A stretch of DNA of 20,517 bases from S012-113 sp965368405 (GCA_965368405.1 CBDUMS010000069.1:1-20517); one strand, 5' to 3'. Positions 1 through 8,772 are shown, numbered from the stretch's first letter. A program made the numbers and translations. The notes: generated from the letters alone by a model not told the origin.

Positions 1-1586
1 AAGAAGGTAAGGATAAGCGTACGGATATGGCTACCATCAACGTCAGCATCCGTCATAATAACAATCTTATGATAACGAAGCCTTTCCATATTGAGCGCTT
101 TTTCGCTTTCTTCTGTACCAAAACTTACCCCAAGTGCGGTGATCATATTCTTGATCTCCTCATTTTCGTAAATTCTATGTTCCTGAGCTTTTTCTACATT
201 CAAGATTTTACCTCTTAAAGGTAAAATTGCCTGAAAGTTTCTATCACGTCCTTGTTTTGCAGAACCACCGGCTGAATCTCCCTCTACAAGATAGATTTCG
301 CATTCAACTGGGTCGCTGTTTGAGCAATCGGCTAGTTTGCCAGGCAAACCTGTACCCGAAAGCACATTCTTTCGCTGGACCATTTCTCTGGCCTTACGTG
401 CCGCAAACCTGGCCTGAGCGGCGAGAACAACCTTGCTCACAATCATTCTTGCTTCCTTAGGGTTCTCTTCAAGATAATTTTGAAGCATTTCGCTTACCGA
501 TTGATCTACGGCACCCATCGCTTCGGAGTTCCCAAGCTTCGTTTTTGTCTGCCCTTCAAATTGAGGTTCTGCAATCTTAACCGAAATTACTGCAGTAAGG
601 CCTTCTCTAAAGTCATCACCAACAATTTCCACCTTCACCTTATCTAGTTGTCCAGATTTATCGGCGTAGGCTTTTAAGGTTCGAGTTAGTGCTCTTCTAA
701 ATCCAGAGACATGTGTTCCACCTTCTATGGTGTTAATATTATTTACATAACTCACCACATTCTCGGAATACGAGGAATTATAACTCATGGCAATCTGAAC
801 CGGAACAGATCCTTTTTCACCGTCCATATAGATCGGTGCAGGGATTAGATTCTCTCTTGTGGAGTCGAGATACTCAACAAATTCAGCTAAGCCTCCTTCT
901 GAGAAGAATTCATCCTTTAGATTTTCGCCGTTTTCATCTTGTTCGCGCTCATCTTCTAAAAATAATCTAATGCCAGCGTTAAGAAATGCTAACTCTCGGA
1001 GCCTCGATGCTACCGTGTCATAAACATATTCCGTAACCGTGAATATACTCCCATCGGGCTTAAAGCGTACTGTTGTTCCCGATAAGTCCGATTTTCCAGT
1101 CTCTTTAACATCGTATAAGGGCTTACCTTTTGAATATTCTTGCTGAAATTCTTTGCCATTACGGTGTACAGTAACCTGTAAGGGATCACTCAATGCATTA
1201 ACACAAGATACCCCCACGCCATGAAGTCCGCCCGACACCTTATAGGTATCCTTGTCGAATTTACCTCCAGCATGAAGGACCGTCATTACTACCTCAAGCG
1301 CAGAACGCTTTTCTTTGAGGTGCATATCCGTTGGAATCCCTCGACCATTATCTTTTACCGTAATGGAATTATCTTTATGGATAATAACATGGATCTGATC
1401 GCAATGACCAGCCATGGCCTCATCGATAGAGTTATCCACTACTTCCCAGATCAAGTGATGTAAGCCTTTAATACTTACATCTCCGATGTACATCGCAGGT
1501 CTTTTCCTTACGGCCTCCAGACCTTCTAGAACCTGAATATTACCCGCTGAATATTCTTGATTTGGTTGTTTCTTTTCTTCGCTCAT
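1..1586 (-). CDS. gyrB: DNA gyrase subunit B, 5' part (runs off left edge)
   Basis: ATPase subunit of the type II topoisomerase that introduces negative supercoils. The frame is open from an ATG at 1586 to the left edge, giving 528 codons; the rest of the TOPRIM region and the C-terminal part lie outside. The GHKL ATPase is complete: EVVDNSIDEA at about 48-57 (E48 as catalytic base, N52 for Mg-ATP), VKDNGRGIP around 78-85, and GGLHGVGVSCVNAL at about 119-132. The TOPRIM domain shows EGDSAGGSAK with the metal-binding glutamate E435, and MTDADVDGSH with D513, D515 and D517, which align with E. coli E424, D498, D500 and D502. GyrB is preferred over ParE from the overall wording of these motifs, although the two share them all. 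The gene is divergent from the LRR gene, with a promoter-like box at 1641-1648. No frameshift is seen. Confidence 0.96.
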   Translation of the reverse strand, partial: MSEEKKQPNQEYSAGNIQVLEGLEAVRKRPAMYIGDVSIKGLHHLIWEVVDNSIDEAMAGHCDQIHVIIHKDNSITVKDNGRGIPTDMHLKEKRSALEVVMTVLHAGGKFDKDTYKVSGGLHGVGVSCVNALSDPLQVTVHRNGKEFQQEYSKGKPLYDVKETGKSDLSGTTVRFKPDGSIFTVTEYVYDTVASRLRELAFLNAGIRLFLEDEREQDENGENLKDEFFSEGGLAEFVEYLDSTRENLIPAPIYMDGEKGSVPVQIAMSYNSSYSENVVSYVNNINTIEGGTHVSGFRRALTRTLKAYADKSGQLDKVKVEIVGDDFREGLTAVISVKIAEPQFEGQTKTKLGNSEAMGAVDQSVSEMLQNYLEENPKEARMIVSKVVLAAQARFAARKAREMVQRKNVLSGTGLPGKLADCSNSDPVECEIYLVEGDSAGGSAKQGRDRNFQAILPLRGKILNVEKAQEHRIYENEEIKNMITALGVSFGTEESEKALNMERLRYHKIVIMTDADVDGSHIRTLILTF

Positions 1587-1640
1587 ACGTTAGTTATTCA
1601 ATCGATAAAAACTGATTGATTTTGCTGAAAATTTATCCAA

Positions 1641-1648
1641 CAAAGCTA
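1641..1648 (-). promoter_or_regulatory. Putative Bacteroidota -7 promoter box for gyrB
   Basis: On the minus strand this reads TAGCTTTG, an exact match to the Bacteroidota -7 consensus TAnnTTTG. It lies 54 bases before the gyrB ATG, so transcription would start near 1634 and leave a leader of about 45-50 bases. The partner TTG (-33) is not ideally placed: candidate TTG triplets give spacers of 14 or 24 bases rather than about 19-21. The box is seen; its use is inferred. An exact match to this degenerate motif arises by chance roughly once per 2 kb per strand at this base composition, so position is the main support. Confidence 0.45.
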
Positions 1649-1698
1649 CAATTTTCTGAATTCAAATGCTCGCAATATTTGTAATTTGACGTAGAAAA

Positions 1699-3000
1699 AT
1701 GTTACTTCAAGGAATGGTACGTTTTCTTGTATTTTTTATACCCCTGTTGTGTCTCATTCAATCAGGTTTTGCGCAGTCGCGCAGCACTGATGATAGCCTG
1801 CGTACTGCCGAGCGCCGAGAGATGCAAGCGATAATGCGGCTAAACCGTGACTCCTTGAGAGAGCTTATGGAGGCAAGAGGTAAATTAGCTGCAAAACAAC
1901 GGCTAGAAGACTCATATACGCTCTCCAGAGCCGCAAAATCATTGGACCTGTCGAACCTTAAGCTTCAAGAATTACCAGGTCACATAAAAGAATTCGAGCA
2001 GTTAGAACGCTTAGAATTACAAGGCAACCAGCTTAAGAAAATACCACGAAAGGTATTACGCAATGTTACATACCTCGATCTTTCTGATAATGCCTATAAA
2101 GCGAAGAAATTTCGATTTAAAAAGAATAAATCAATCACCTATCTCAGGCTGGAAAAGAACCAATTAGATAAGCTTCCCAGAAGTATTAAAAAACTAAAGG
2201 CATTAGAAGAAATAATCCTAACCGAAAATCATTTTACTACCTATCCGGCCAGAACCTCTAATCTAAAAAAACTGAAGGCTGTAGAACTTAGCACTAATCC
2301 GATTAATCCAACTCAAATACCGGAAAAATTGAGTCCATATGTTAAGACGGTACGCATCAATAAATCTCAACTAAAATCATTTCCATTATTCCTTTTAGAA
2401 ATGCCACAGTTAGAGTCAATTCAAGTGAATAGAAATAAATTAACTGCCCTTCCTGAGGATATCAACAAATTATCAAATCTTAAACAATTAACAGCTTATA
2501 TTAATGAGATCGAGGAGCTACCATCAGCCTTTTATGGGCTAGAAAAGCTTGAGATTGCCGACTTATATTTTAATAAAATCAAACGCATCGATCCGGCCAT
2601 TGAATCAATGCAAAGTCTGGAAATCTTCTATTTATCGAATAATGAATTATACAGCATCCCAGAAGAAATCGGCAAATTGGAAAACTTGGAAATGTTATAC
2701 CTACATCATAATAAGCTAAGTTACCTGCCAACTTCACTTAGAAACCTGAGTAATCTAAAAACCTTGCATATCAATCATAATTACTTTCAGGAATTCCCTA
2801 CACAAATTTTAGCGCTTACCAAGCTTGAGGATCTGGATATCTCCAATAACGAAATTACCGACATCCCTTACGAGATAACGAAGCTCAGTAAGCTCAATCT
2901 GTTTTTTATACAAAAGAATAATTTTAGTCCAGATGGCAAAGACGTGGTAGATCGTCTAGCAGAATTCTACAAGGACAAATCCATCACTTTTTACTACTAA
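1699..3000 (+). CDS. Secreted leucine-rich-repeat protein
   Basis: A 433-residue exported protein of unknown function. It starts with a hydrophobic signal peptide (about residues 6-25, ending GFAQ), so it is probably periplasmic or surface-exposed. Residues 27-79 are highly charged and look helical. From about 80 to 410 there are roughly 15 leucine-rich repeats of about 22-23 residues following LxxLxLxxNxLxxLP, for example LERLELQGNQLKKIP and LEDLDISNNEITDIP. Repeats near 122-140 and 195-230 are irregular. The protein ends in an aromatic FYY and has no visible membrane anchor, lipobox or type IX secretion C-terminal domain. ATG at 1699 is used, but M6 (1714) would also leave an intact signal peptide. 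Such repeats normally bind proteins; no partner can be named. It is divergent from gyrB and convergent with the following dehydrogenase, with no base between the two stop codons. Confidence 0.85.
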   Translation: MLLQGMVRFLVFFIPLLCLIQSGFAQSRSTDDSLRTAERREMQAIMRLNRDSLRELMEARGKLAAKQRLEDSYTLSRAAKSLDLSNLKLQELPGHIKEFEQLERLELQGNQLKKIPRKVLRNVTYLDLSDNAYKAKKFRFKKNKSITYLRLEKNQLDKLPRSIKKLKALEEIILTENHFTTYPARTSNLKKLKAVELSTNPINPTQIPEKLSPYVKTVRINKSQLKSFPLFLLEMPQLESIQVNRNKLTALPEDINKLSNLKQLTAYINEIEELPSAFYGLEKLEIADLYFNKIKRIDPAIESMQSLEIFYLSNNELYSIPEEIGKLENLEMLYLHHNKLSYLPTSLRNLSNLKTLHINHNYFQEFPTQILALTKLEDLDISNNEITDIPYEITKLSKLNLFFIQKNNFSPDGKDVVDRLAEFYKDKSITFYY

Positions 3001-3705
3001 TCATAAGTCGCCTAACTGTGGTCGGATGGTAATTTCTTCAACAACGGACCGTGGGGATAAGGCAAAGGCACCCCAAACGGCATGAGCGATGTCATCGGCG
3101 CTCATAAACCTTTCTTCGGGTAGATCAGTGCCTTCCCAGCTTGTGGTAAGCGTTGCCCCGGGCATAATGGCCGTAACGCGAACCTCATGCTCTTTCATCT
3201 CTTCACGTAGAACTTTTGTCATGCCAAGCAAAGCAAACTTAGAAATACAATAACTCCCACCGTTAGCATAAGGCATAGTACTCGCCGTTGAGCACATATT
3301 GAAAACATGGCCCTTATTATTCATGATATTATGAATTAATCCTCGTGTAATATGATAGGCGCTCGAAAGATTGGTGGAAATCATCGTTTCAAATACACCT
3401 TCCTCCTCTGTCATTGTTTGACCGGGGATAAATGTTCCGGCATTATTGATGAGCACATGCAACCCTGTAGAGTGTGTCTGGGCAAAATCAATGAAGGCAT
3501 TTACACCTTCTCGGGTAGATACATCTGTGACTATACTTTCGAAAAACACTTCCGGGTAGTTAGCATTTACCTCAGCCTTTAAGCCTTCCAGGTCTGCTAA
3601 ACTCCTCGAGCAGGTGATAATATTGAAACCCTTATCTGCGAATAGGTTTACAATAGCTCTTCCTATCCCTTTAGTACCTCCTGTAATTGCAATAGCTTTA
3701 GACAT
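3001..3705 (-). CDS. Short-chain dehydrogenase/reductase (SDR family)
   Basis: A 234-residue classical SDR oxidoreductase, probably cytosolic and NAD(P)-dependent; the substrate cannot be told. The Rossmann cofactor motif TGGTKGIG is at 8-15, D61 follows beta strand 3 in TDVS, NNAG is at 87-90, and the active-site set is N112, S139, Y152 and K156 (YCISK). A serine-arginine pair after beta strand 2 (S33-R34) hints at preference for NADP(H), by analogy with other classical SDRs. Length is normal for a single-domain SDR. It starts with ATG at 3705 and ends with TGA abutting the stop of the LRR gene, with which it is convergent. It is divergent from the mlaE-mlaF operon, with about 128 bases shared between the two starts. 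Nothing in the neighbourhood suggests a pathway. Confidence 0.9.
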   Translation of the reverse strand: MSKAIAITGGTKGIGRAIVNLFADKGFNIITCSRSLADLEGLKAEVNANYPEVFFESIVTDVSTREGVNAFIDFAQTHSTGLHVLINNAGTFIPGQTMTEEEGVFETMISTNLSSAYHITRGLIHNIMNNKGHVFNMCSTASTMPYANGGSYCISKFALLGMTKVLREEMKEHEVRVTAIMPGATLTTSWEGTDLPEERFMSADDIAHAVWGAFALSPRSVVEEITIRPQLGDL

Positions 3706-3833
3706 TCTACTTTTTGTTGATGATTATATGAACTAAGTTATTATAAATATACCCCAGGTAAAAAAAGTAACAGCCTTATTCGCCAATAGATTATTTAAGA
3801 TTATTTATCTTTCCGAAAATTAGCAGATACGTT
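3706..3833. promoter_or_regulatory. Divergent intergenic region between SDR gene and mlaE
   Basis: This AT-rich 128-base gap must hold the start signals for both the SDR gene (leftward) and mlaE (rightward). On the plus strand TATCTTTC at 3806-3813 matches the Bacteroidota -7 consensus TAnnTTTG at all but the last base, and would start transcription about 14 bases before the TTG start of mlaE. A short direct repeat TTATTTA occurs at 3791-3797 and 3801-3807, just upstream of and overlapping this box. No good -7 box was found on the minus strand for the SDR gene. All assignments here are inference from motif resemblance. Confidence 0.3.
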
Positions 3834-4583
3834 TTGATTAAAGGATTCGGTAAATATTTTATTTTCCTCGGAAGCCTGTTCACCAACAGGGAATCGTTTA
3901 GAACCTATGCAAAGCTTTTCATGGAGGAGTCTGTTAAGATTGGCACTGACTCGGTTGTCTTGATCGCTATTGTATCGGTGTTTATGGGTGCCGTAACAAC
4001 CATACAAACTGCCTATAACTTGGTTAGCCCGCTTATCCCCGATTATGTAGTAGCGCTTGTTGTGAGAGATATGGTCCTCTTAGAACTTGCCCCTACCATT
4101 ATTGGAATAATTTTCGCAGGTAAGGTAGGATCTAATATAGCTGGCGAATTAGGAACCATGCGTATTACCGAGCAGATAGATGCCTTAGAAGTGATGGGTA
4201 TAAACTCTTCCTCCTACCTGGTACTACCTAAATTACTAGCCACACTATTTACCTTCCCTATGCTGGTTATTTTTTCAGCATTCTTAAGTATTCTAGGAGG
4301 TTATGTAGCTGCCGACTTTACAGGCGTAATTACCCCACAAGCTTATACCACGGGTATCCAATACCAGCTCAACGAATTCATGGTAACATTTGCCATGATC
4401 AAAGCCTTTGTATTCGCCTTTTTAATCTCAACAATATCTTCCTTTATGGGATATTACACAACTGGCGGAGCACTGGAAGTAGGTAAAGCAAGTACCAGTG
4501 CAGTAACCAATAGTGTAATTGCCGTACTAGCCGCCGATTATTTGCTGGCGCAATTATTAGCAGAATATCTGGTTTCAATCTAA
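3834..4583 (+). CDS. mlaE: MlaE-family ABC transporter permease
   Basis: A 249-residue inner-membrane permease of the MCE/Mla lipid transport family, which moves phospholipids or related lipids between inner and outer membrane. The family signature is clear: RDMVLLELAPT at about 78-88, then GKVGSNIAGELGTMR and TEQIDALEVMGI at about 96-123. About five hydrophobic segments follow an N-terminal amphipathic stretch. The start is TTG at 3834. There is no in-frame ATG between the stop at 3768 and residue M30, and the N-terminus MIKGFGKYFIFLGSLFTNRESF matches the usual start of Bacteroidota homologues as I know them, so TTG is much better supported than M30. The stop codon overlaps the mlaF ATG by one base (TAATG), implying translational coupling. 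No MCE-domain (MlaD) gene is present within the window. Confidence 0.92.
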   Translation: MIKGFGKYFIFLGSLFTNRESFRTYAKLFMEESVKIGTDSVVLIAIVSVFMGAVTTIQTAYNLVSPLIPDYVVALVVRDMVLLELAPTIIGIIFAGKVGSNIAGELGTMRITEQIDALEVMGINSSSYLVLPKLLATLFTFPMLVIFSAFLSILGGYVAADFTGVITPQAYTTGIQYQLNEFMVTFAMIKAFVFAFLISTISSFMGYYTTGGALEVGKASTSAVTNSVIAVLAADYLLAQLLAEYLVSI

Positions 4584-5338
4584 TGATAGACGTTCAAAAC
4601 ATAAGGAAAAAATTCGGCGATAATGAGGTCCTCAAAGGGATTTCGGCGGTATTCAAACCAGGCGAGGTAAATATGATTATTGGGGCGAGTGGCACAGGAA
4701 AAAGCGTATTACTAAAGTGTATTGTGGGTTTAGAGGAGCCAGATTCGGGCGAAGTACTTTATGACAAACGAGATTTCACACATACCAATCGGTTAGATCG
4801 AATTGAGATTAGAAGAGAGATTGGAATGCTCTTTCAGGGAGCAGCCTTATTCGACTCTAAAAATGTTGAAGGGAATGTGATGTTTCCTTTAGATATCCTT
4901 ACCAACCATCCGCTAGATGAAAAACTGGACATGGTAAATCATGTGCTAAAACGTGTTGGTCTAGAAAACACCAATAAACTAATGCCATCAGAGATAAGTG
5001 GTGGTATGAAGAAGCGAGTAGGTATAGCCAGAGCGCTGGTTAATAATTCGAAATACCTTTTTTGTGATGAACCTAATTCCGGATTAGACCCACAAACCTC
5101 AATCCTTATCGATAATCTTATTAAAGACCTCACCATCGAATACAATACGACTACTGTGGTGGTATCGCACGATATGAATTCTGTGATGGAGATTGGCGAT
5201 TACATCATGTTTATGTACGCCGGGCATAAAATATGGGATGGCCCTAAAGAGGCGATTCTTGATGCAGAAGTTAAAGAATTCAACGATTTTGTTTTCGCTA
5301 ACAACCTCATGCGTACCTTAAAAGAACAAAAAAGTTAG
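4583..5338 (+). CDS. mlaF: MlaF-family ABC transporter ATPase
   Basis: A 251-residue cytosolic ATPase that powers the adjacent MlaE permease. All ABC motifs are intact: Walker A GASGTGKS at 34-41, Q-loop Q85 (MLFQGAALF), signature SGGMKKR at 139-145, Walker B LFCDEP with D162-E163, D-loop SGLDP, and H-loop H196 in VSHDMNS. The SGGMKKR form of the signature, rather than SGGQ/SGGM with other followers, is typical of the MlaF branch. It overlaps mlaE by one base and is certainly co-transcribed. The gene ends only 23 bases from the end of the convergent large outer-membrane-protein gene, so a partner gene (mlaD or mlaB) cannot be directly downstream. Confidence 0.93.
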   Translation: MIDVQNIRKKFGDNEVLKGISAVFKPGEVNMIIGASGTGKSVLLKCIVGLEEPDSGEVLYDKRDFTHTNRLDRIEIRREIGMLFQGAALFDSKNVEGNVMFPLDILTNHPLDEKLDMVNHVLKRVGLENTNKLMPSEISGGMKKRVGIARALVNNSKYLFCDEPNSGLDPQTSILIDNLIKDLTIEYNTTTVVVSHDMNSVMEIGDYIMFMYAGHKIWDGPKEAILDAEVKEFNDFVFANNLMRTLKEQKS

Positions 5339-5361
5339 TTCTTAAGAGCAAACACTTTCTT

Positions 5362-8300
5362 TTAGAATAAGGCGCTCACCGAAGCTCTCCCACTATGAAT
5401 TACATTAAGCCCATTGGGTTTCCGTCCTTCATAGAAAAAATTAAGCTGAAGTCCGTTAATTAGCTTTTGTTGCCAACCCACCGACCATGAAACATTATCG
5501 CCTGGTCGTAACCCCTGAAGCATTTCATACCCAAGTGGGGTAAGCTCATCGCCGTTATAATTCAGGTTAGAATATTTTGCGGTAATGTTAATGAGGTACT
5601 TCGCCGCCATGCCCATTTTCAATTCACCAAGTACTTCATTGGTTACTGATTCAGAGGGTAATTCAATAGAGTTACTACTCTGTTTTACACCGGCAAGGTA
5701 GCTTGTGGTTAGTCGAATAGTAGGCTTAGGTTGCCAAGAAAAAGAAGGACTAATTTTTACTTCTTGAATATCATAGTTTCGCCCTTGCAAATAATTGCTC
5801 CGGTTAACGCGTTGTGCTGAAATGGTATTGAGCTTGAGGTTGTATACTCTGGTAAGATTCCATCGCATGGTAATATTGTATTCCTTATCACTCCTGGCTT
5901 CGAACCCATTAGAATAGAGGTGCTTTTTCCTAAATTGTGCATACCCGGCACTCATACCGAACTTAGGATTGGCTTTATTTACGAAAAAAGTAGTACGTAG
6001 CGCTTCACGAAGTGACAGTACCTGGTCCTCATCAATTTCACTAATAAAAGGGATTAATCGTGCACCTAGATCATCTTCGGTTGTTCTATAATGAGACGCC
6101 CATGAACTCGTGTTCGAGATTTTGGAGAGCAATCCAAGAATGCCGGGTTTTGATCGCCAAGCGACCGGAGCTTTTAGCGTGGCCCTATAGTTGAATACAT
6201 TCTCGTAGGCATCTAAGAAATTAGTGGTGTTCACATAGAGCTTAATATAATTACGCTCATCGAAGTAAATGGCTTCATAAAATTCGTCTAAATCTTTTAT
6301 CCCATCCATATTATCATCGCGCCAAGTATGGGTGCCTTCGCCAGTTGGCACTTGCACAAACACATATTCTCTTGCCGGCACTCGTGCGTTAGATATCGAA
6401 TAATTAAGCTCATTCCGAAAAACATTTCGAATGATGTCTCCCGTCCAATCGACTCGCCCGGTTATACTTTCAATCTCATCCGATGTCGACTGAAGGTCAT
6501 CCAGTGCACGATAATTAAAGACAAGGTTAATATTATGACCATTTTCGAATTGGCGCGAATATTTTGCTCTAATATTCTCAGACCTATCGGCTTGAATAAG
6601 CTCGCCAGCCAATGGAGTATTATCTTCGCGAATTGCGTAGCTTATTTCGAACTTGTTTTTGTTATCAGGGCTGTTTCTAATAAAGAATTCGTGATTGGTG
6701 AAGTAATTCGCCGAAGCGATAATGGAATCGGATAGGTAGCGCACTAAGTTTTGTTCGAGCAAAAACCGGTAGCCAGGCTGGATCTTGGTTCTTAAAAATA
6801 CTTCTGTCGTTAGTTTCTTCCAGCTAGCATCCTGTTTATCTACAACGCTGTTCATTAGAAAGGCCGCACCGTTTAGCTGCAATTTTCCGAATGATTTATT
6901 CAATTGAATATTATGCTGAGTTCCCTTTACCTCTCCTTCCTTTTGTCTGCCGCTAATGGAATAATTAACGCCGTTAAGCGCATCTCTCCGAACTGCAAAG
7001 CCAGAACTAATCACCAAATCAGCCGCAGCAACAGTATCCGCTGGATTGTAGCTCCAATCTCGATCGAATTCAACACGTCTAAACCGGTCGATAGCTTTAA
7101 AATTATTACTTAAATATTCTAAGTCTGCAAATGCTCCGAGCTTGTACTTTCCCAAGCCACTTATAGGTTTATCCTTAATTTTTATTCCTGTTTTGATGGC
7201 ATAGCCTTGGTTAGTTTCATTATCAATATTTGAGTATAAGTTGTCATCATGGTCAGAAAAAGCTGATTCAACATAAACTTCAGAAAATTGGCCAGTGGTA
7301 AGCCTTGCAGCGATATCTACCATTTCCTTCTTACCTGGAGCTGCTAATTGTCTAAAAGGGGCAAACGATCCAAGCCCTTCTCCGACCCAATTATATATTC
7401 TTCCTTGAGCCAAATATTCAGTGATTACATAGCTGCCCTTCCCTGCTCCCACATCTGTAAATGATATTGAATATAAACTATCTGTTTGTGAGGTGCTATG
7501 TTTAAAGATGGTTGTTGCCTTGCCGTCAATGTCTACAGTATCGATCATTTCGTAGAGAACGCGATTCGGATCAAATGGGGTTAACTGAGCACTGGAAACA
7601 ATAGCATCGTCTGTTTTATTCCCAACAGATTCTAGCAGCAGCTTATCATCTTCACTTAGGTCGTAAAATAGCGGCTTATTCTTATTATCTGATTCGCGAT
7701 AATAGGATGCCAAGATATTCAGTTTACCAATCTGCTGTTGATGAGAGAAATTAATTATGGATCGACTGAAGTCACGTATAGAATACTCATAATCTACGCG
7801 AATTCGAGTGTACTTGGTTATGATAACATTGCTTGTAAAGGTGATTTCAGCTTGATTATAATCGATTATGTAATCATTATTATAACCTCGAGTCATTAGT
7901 CGACCATCGATGTACACTTTTTCCGAGTTCGCTATGATAATTACGTAGTTGTCGTTATTCACCGATGGGACTTTGTACGGCCCCAGGATTCCCTCAGACA
8001 CAGGAACGGTTACTGAAGCGAACTGACCTTTCGCTGAAGATATTCCAAACCCAGAAGTGCTCTTTCCCATGTTTAAACCAATTGCACCTCCTTGAACATT
8101 CTTGAAATATTTAAGAAAATGGGAGTCCTTATTTTTAAAAACCACGTCCCCTCCAATCACTGAAAACTTGTCGTTGTAGAGCTCAATAAAAACATTATCA
8201 AAATCCTGAAGTTGTTGGGTATTTCCTTCGGGTTGATAAGGAATTTGTTGATCAGTTATTGATGCGCGAATATTTAGGTCGTCACTGATTTTTCCTTCCA

Positions 8301-8772
8301 GGTTAAGGTTGAGAGATGAATTCACAAATAAATCCTGGGTATTGCCTACGGTAATGCCCCTGCTTATCTGGCCTCCTTGGTTAATCTCACCTAAATCGAG
8401 TAGTTCTTCTCGCTTCGAAAACAATGGCTCTTCAATATCAGGAGGTCTAAAAAAAGCGGCTGAATCATACTTGCCAATATTCGTGAGTTTGAATTTTTTC
8501 TGAATTTCTTTAGGTAGAACACGGTAGCAGACTGATATTTTATCAAACTGTTCTTCGCCCACGAGCATAAACGATTTAGCCGATAGAAGCCTTATCTCAA
8601 CTCCTGGTAGGGAGTCAGAAAGCAGAATGGACTCTGGTGCAATGACCTCTTGGCTTGTAAAAATAGTGTTAGGGGTAATCTCTTGGCAACGCCGGTTATC
8701 GGATATGGTGTTCTGGGCTCTAGAAATACTAAATCCACATAGCAATATAGATAAGACCAACAGCCTTCTCAT
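5362..8772 (-). CDS. Large exported protein, probable outer-membrane beta-barrel
   Basis: A 1136-residue protein with a signal peptide (MRRLLVLSILLCGFSISRAQ, cleavage near A19). Residues 130-330 hold a conserved-looking block: RGITVGNTQDLFVNSS, ITDQQIPYQPEGN, a FDNVFIELYNDKF strand, and GRLMTRGYNNDYIIDY. In my recollection similar wording occurs in large Bacteroidota outer-membrane proteins, including SprA-type proteins, but this protein is far too short to be SprA itself (over 2000 residues). From about 340 onward it is rich in alternating polar/hydrophobic strands, and it ends RASVSALF, with the terminal phenylalanine typical of beta-barrels. A calcium-loop-like DDNMDGIKDLDEF lies near residue 820. 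ATG follows the stop of the upstream histidine kinase gene with no gap, so the two are co-transcribed. Function is unknown; outer-membrane location is inferred from sequence character. Confidence 0.75.
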   Translation of the reverse strand: MRRLLVLSILLCGFSISRAQNTISDNRRCQEITPNTIFTSQEVIAPESILLSDSLPGVEIRLLSAKSFMLVGEEQFDKISVCYRVLPKEIQKKFKLTNIGKYDSAAFFRPPDIEEPLFSKREELLDLGEINQGGQISRGITVGNTQDLFVNSSLNLNLEGKISDDLNIRASITDQQIPYQPEGNTQQLQDFDNVFIELYNDKFSVIGGDVVFKNKDSHFLKYFKNVQGGAIGLNMGKSTSGFGISSAKGQFASVTVPVSEGILGPYKVPSVNNDNYVIIIANSEKVYIDGRLMTRGYNNDYIIDYNQAEITFTSNVIITKYTRIRVDYEYSIRDFSRSIINFSHQQQIGKLNILASYYRESDNKNKPLFYDLSEDDKLLLESVGNKTDDAIVSSAQLTPFDPNRVLYEMIDTVDIDGKATTIFKHSTSQTDSLYSISFTDVGAGKGSYVITEYLAQGRIYNWVGEGLGSFAPFRQLAAPGKKEMVDIAARLTTGQFSEVYVESAFSDHDDNLYSNIDNETNQGYAIKTGIKIKDKPISGLGKYKLGAFADLEYLSNNFKAIDRFRRVEFDRDWSYNPADTVAAADLVISSGFAVRRDALNGVNYSISGRQKEGEVKGTQHNIQLNKSFGKLQLNGAAFLMNSVVDKQDASWKKLTTEVFLRTKIQPGYRFLLEQNLVRYLSDSIIASANYFTNHEFFIRNSPDNKNKFEISYAIREDNTPLAGELIQADRSENIRAKYSRQFENGHNINLVFNYRALDDLQSTSDEIESITGRVDWTGDIIRNVFRNELNYSISNARVPAREYVFVQVPTGEGTHTWRDDNMDGIKDLDEFYEAIYFDERNYIKLYVNTTNFLDAYENVFNYRATLKAPVAWRSKPGILGLLSKISNTSSWASHYRTTEDDLGARLIPFISEIDEDQVLSLREALRTTFFVNKANPKFGMSAGYAQFRKKHLYSNGFEARSDKEYNITMRWNLTRVYNLKLNTISAQRVNRSNYLQGRNYDIQEVKISPSFSWQPKPTIRLTTSYLAGVKQSSNSIELPSESVTNEVLGELKMGMAAKYLINITAKYSNLNYNGDELTPLGYEMLQGLRPGDNVSWSVGWQQKLINGLQLNFFYEGRKPNGLNVIHSGRASVSALF

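Noticed and set aside
1221..1463. Rightward 80-codon open frame inside gyrB
   Set aside because: It lies fully antisense to the ATPase domain of gyrB and its translation resembles no protein family; shadow frame.
1699..3000. Periodic repeats in the LRR gene as a possible DNA repeat or CRISPR-like array
   Set aside because: The periodicity is at protein level (about 22-23 residues) with diverged codons; there are no identical DNA repeats with unique spacers.
3801..4007. Leftward 68-codon open frame between the SDR gene and mlaE
   Set aside because: It is antisense to the mlaE start region, with no start signal or recognisable domain; shadow frame.
5339..5361. Shared terminator between convergent mlaF and the outer-membrane-protein gene
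   Set aside because: Only a short CTTAAG palindrome is present; no GC-rich stem with a T-run.
6328..6735. Rightward 135-codon open frame inside the outer-membrane-protein gene
   Set aside because: Antisense to a long, coherent coding sequence with no recognisable domain; expected by chance in a 3.4-kb gene.
5362..8772. Assignment of the large exported protein as SprA/Sov, the type IX translocon
   Set aside because: Length of 1136 residues is less than half that of SprA, and only an N-terminal block resembles it from memory.
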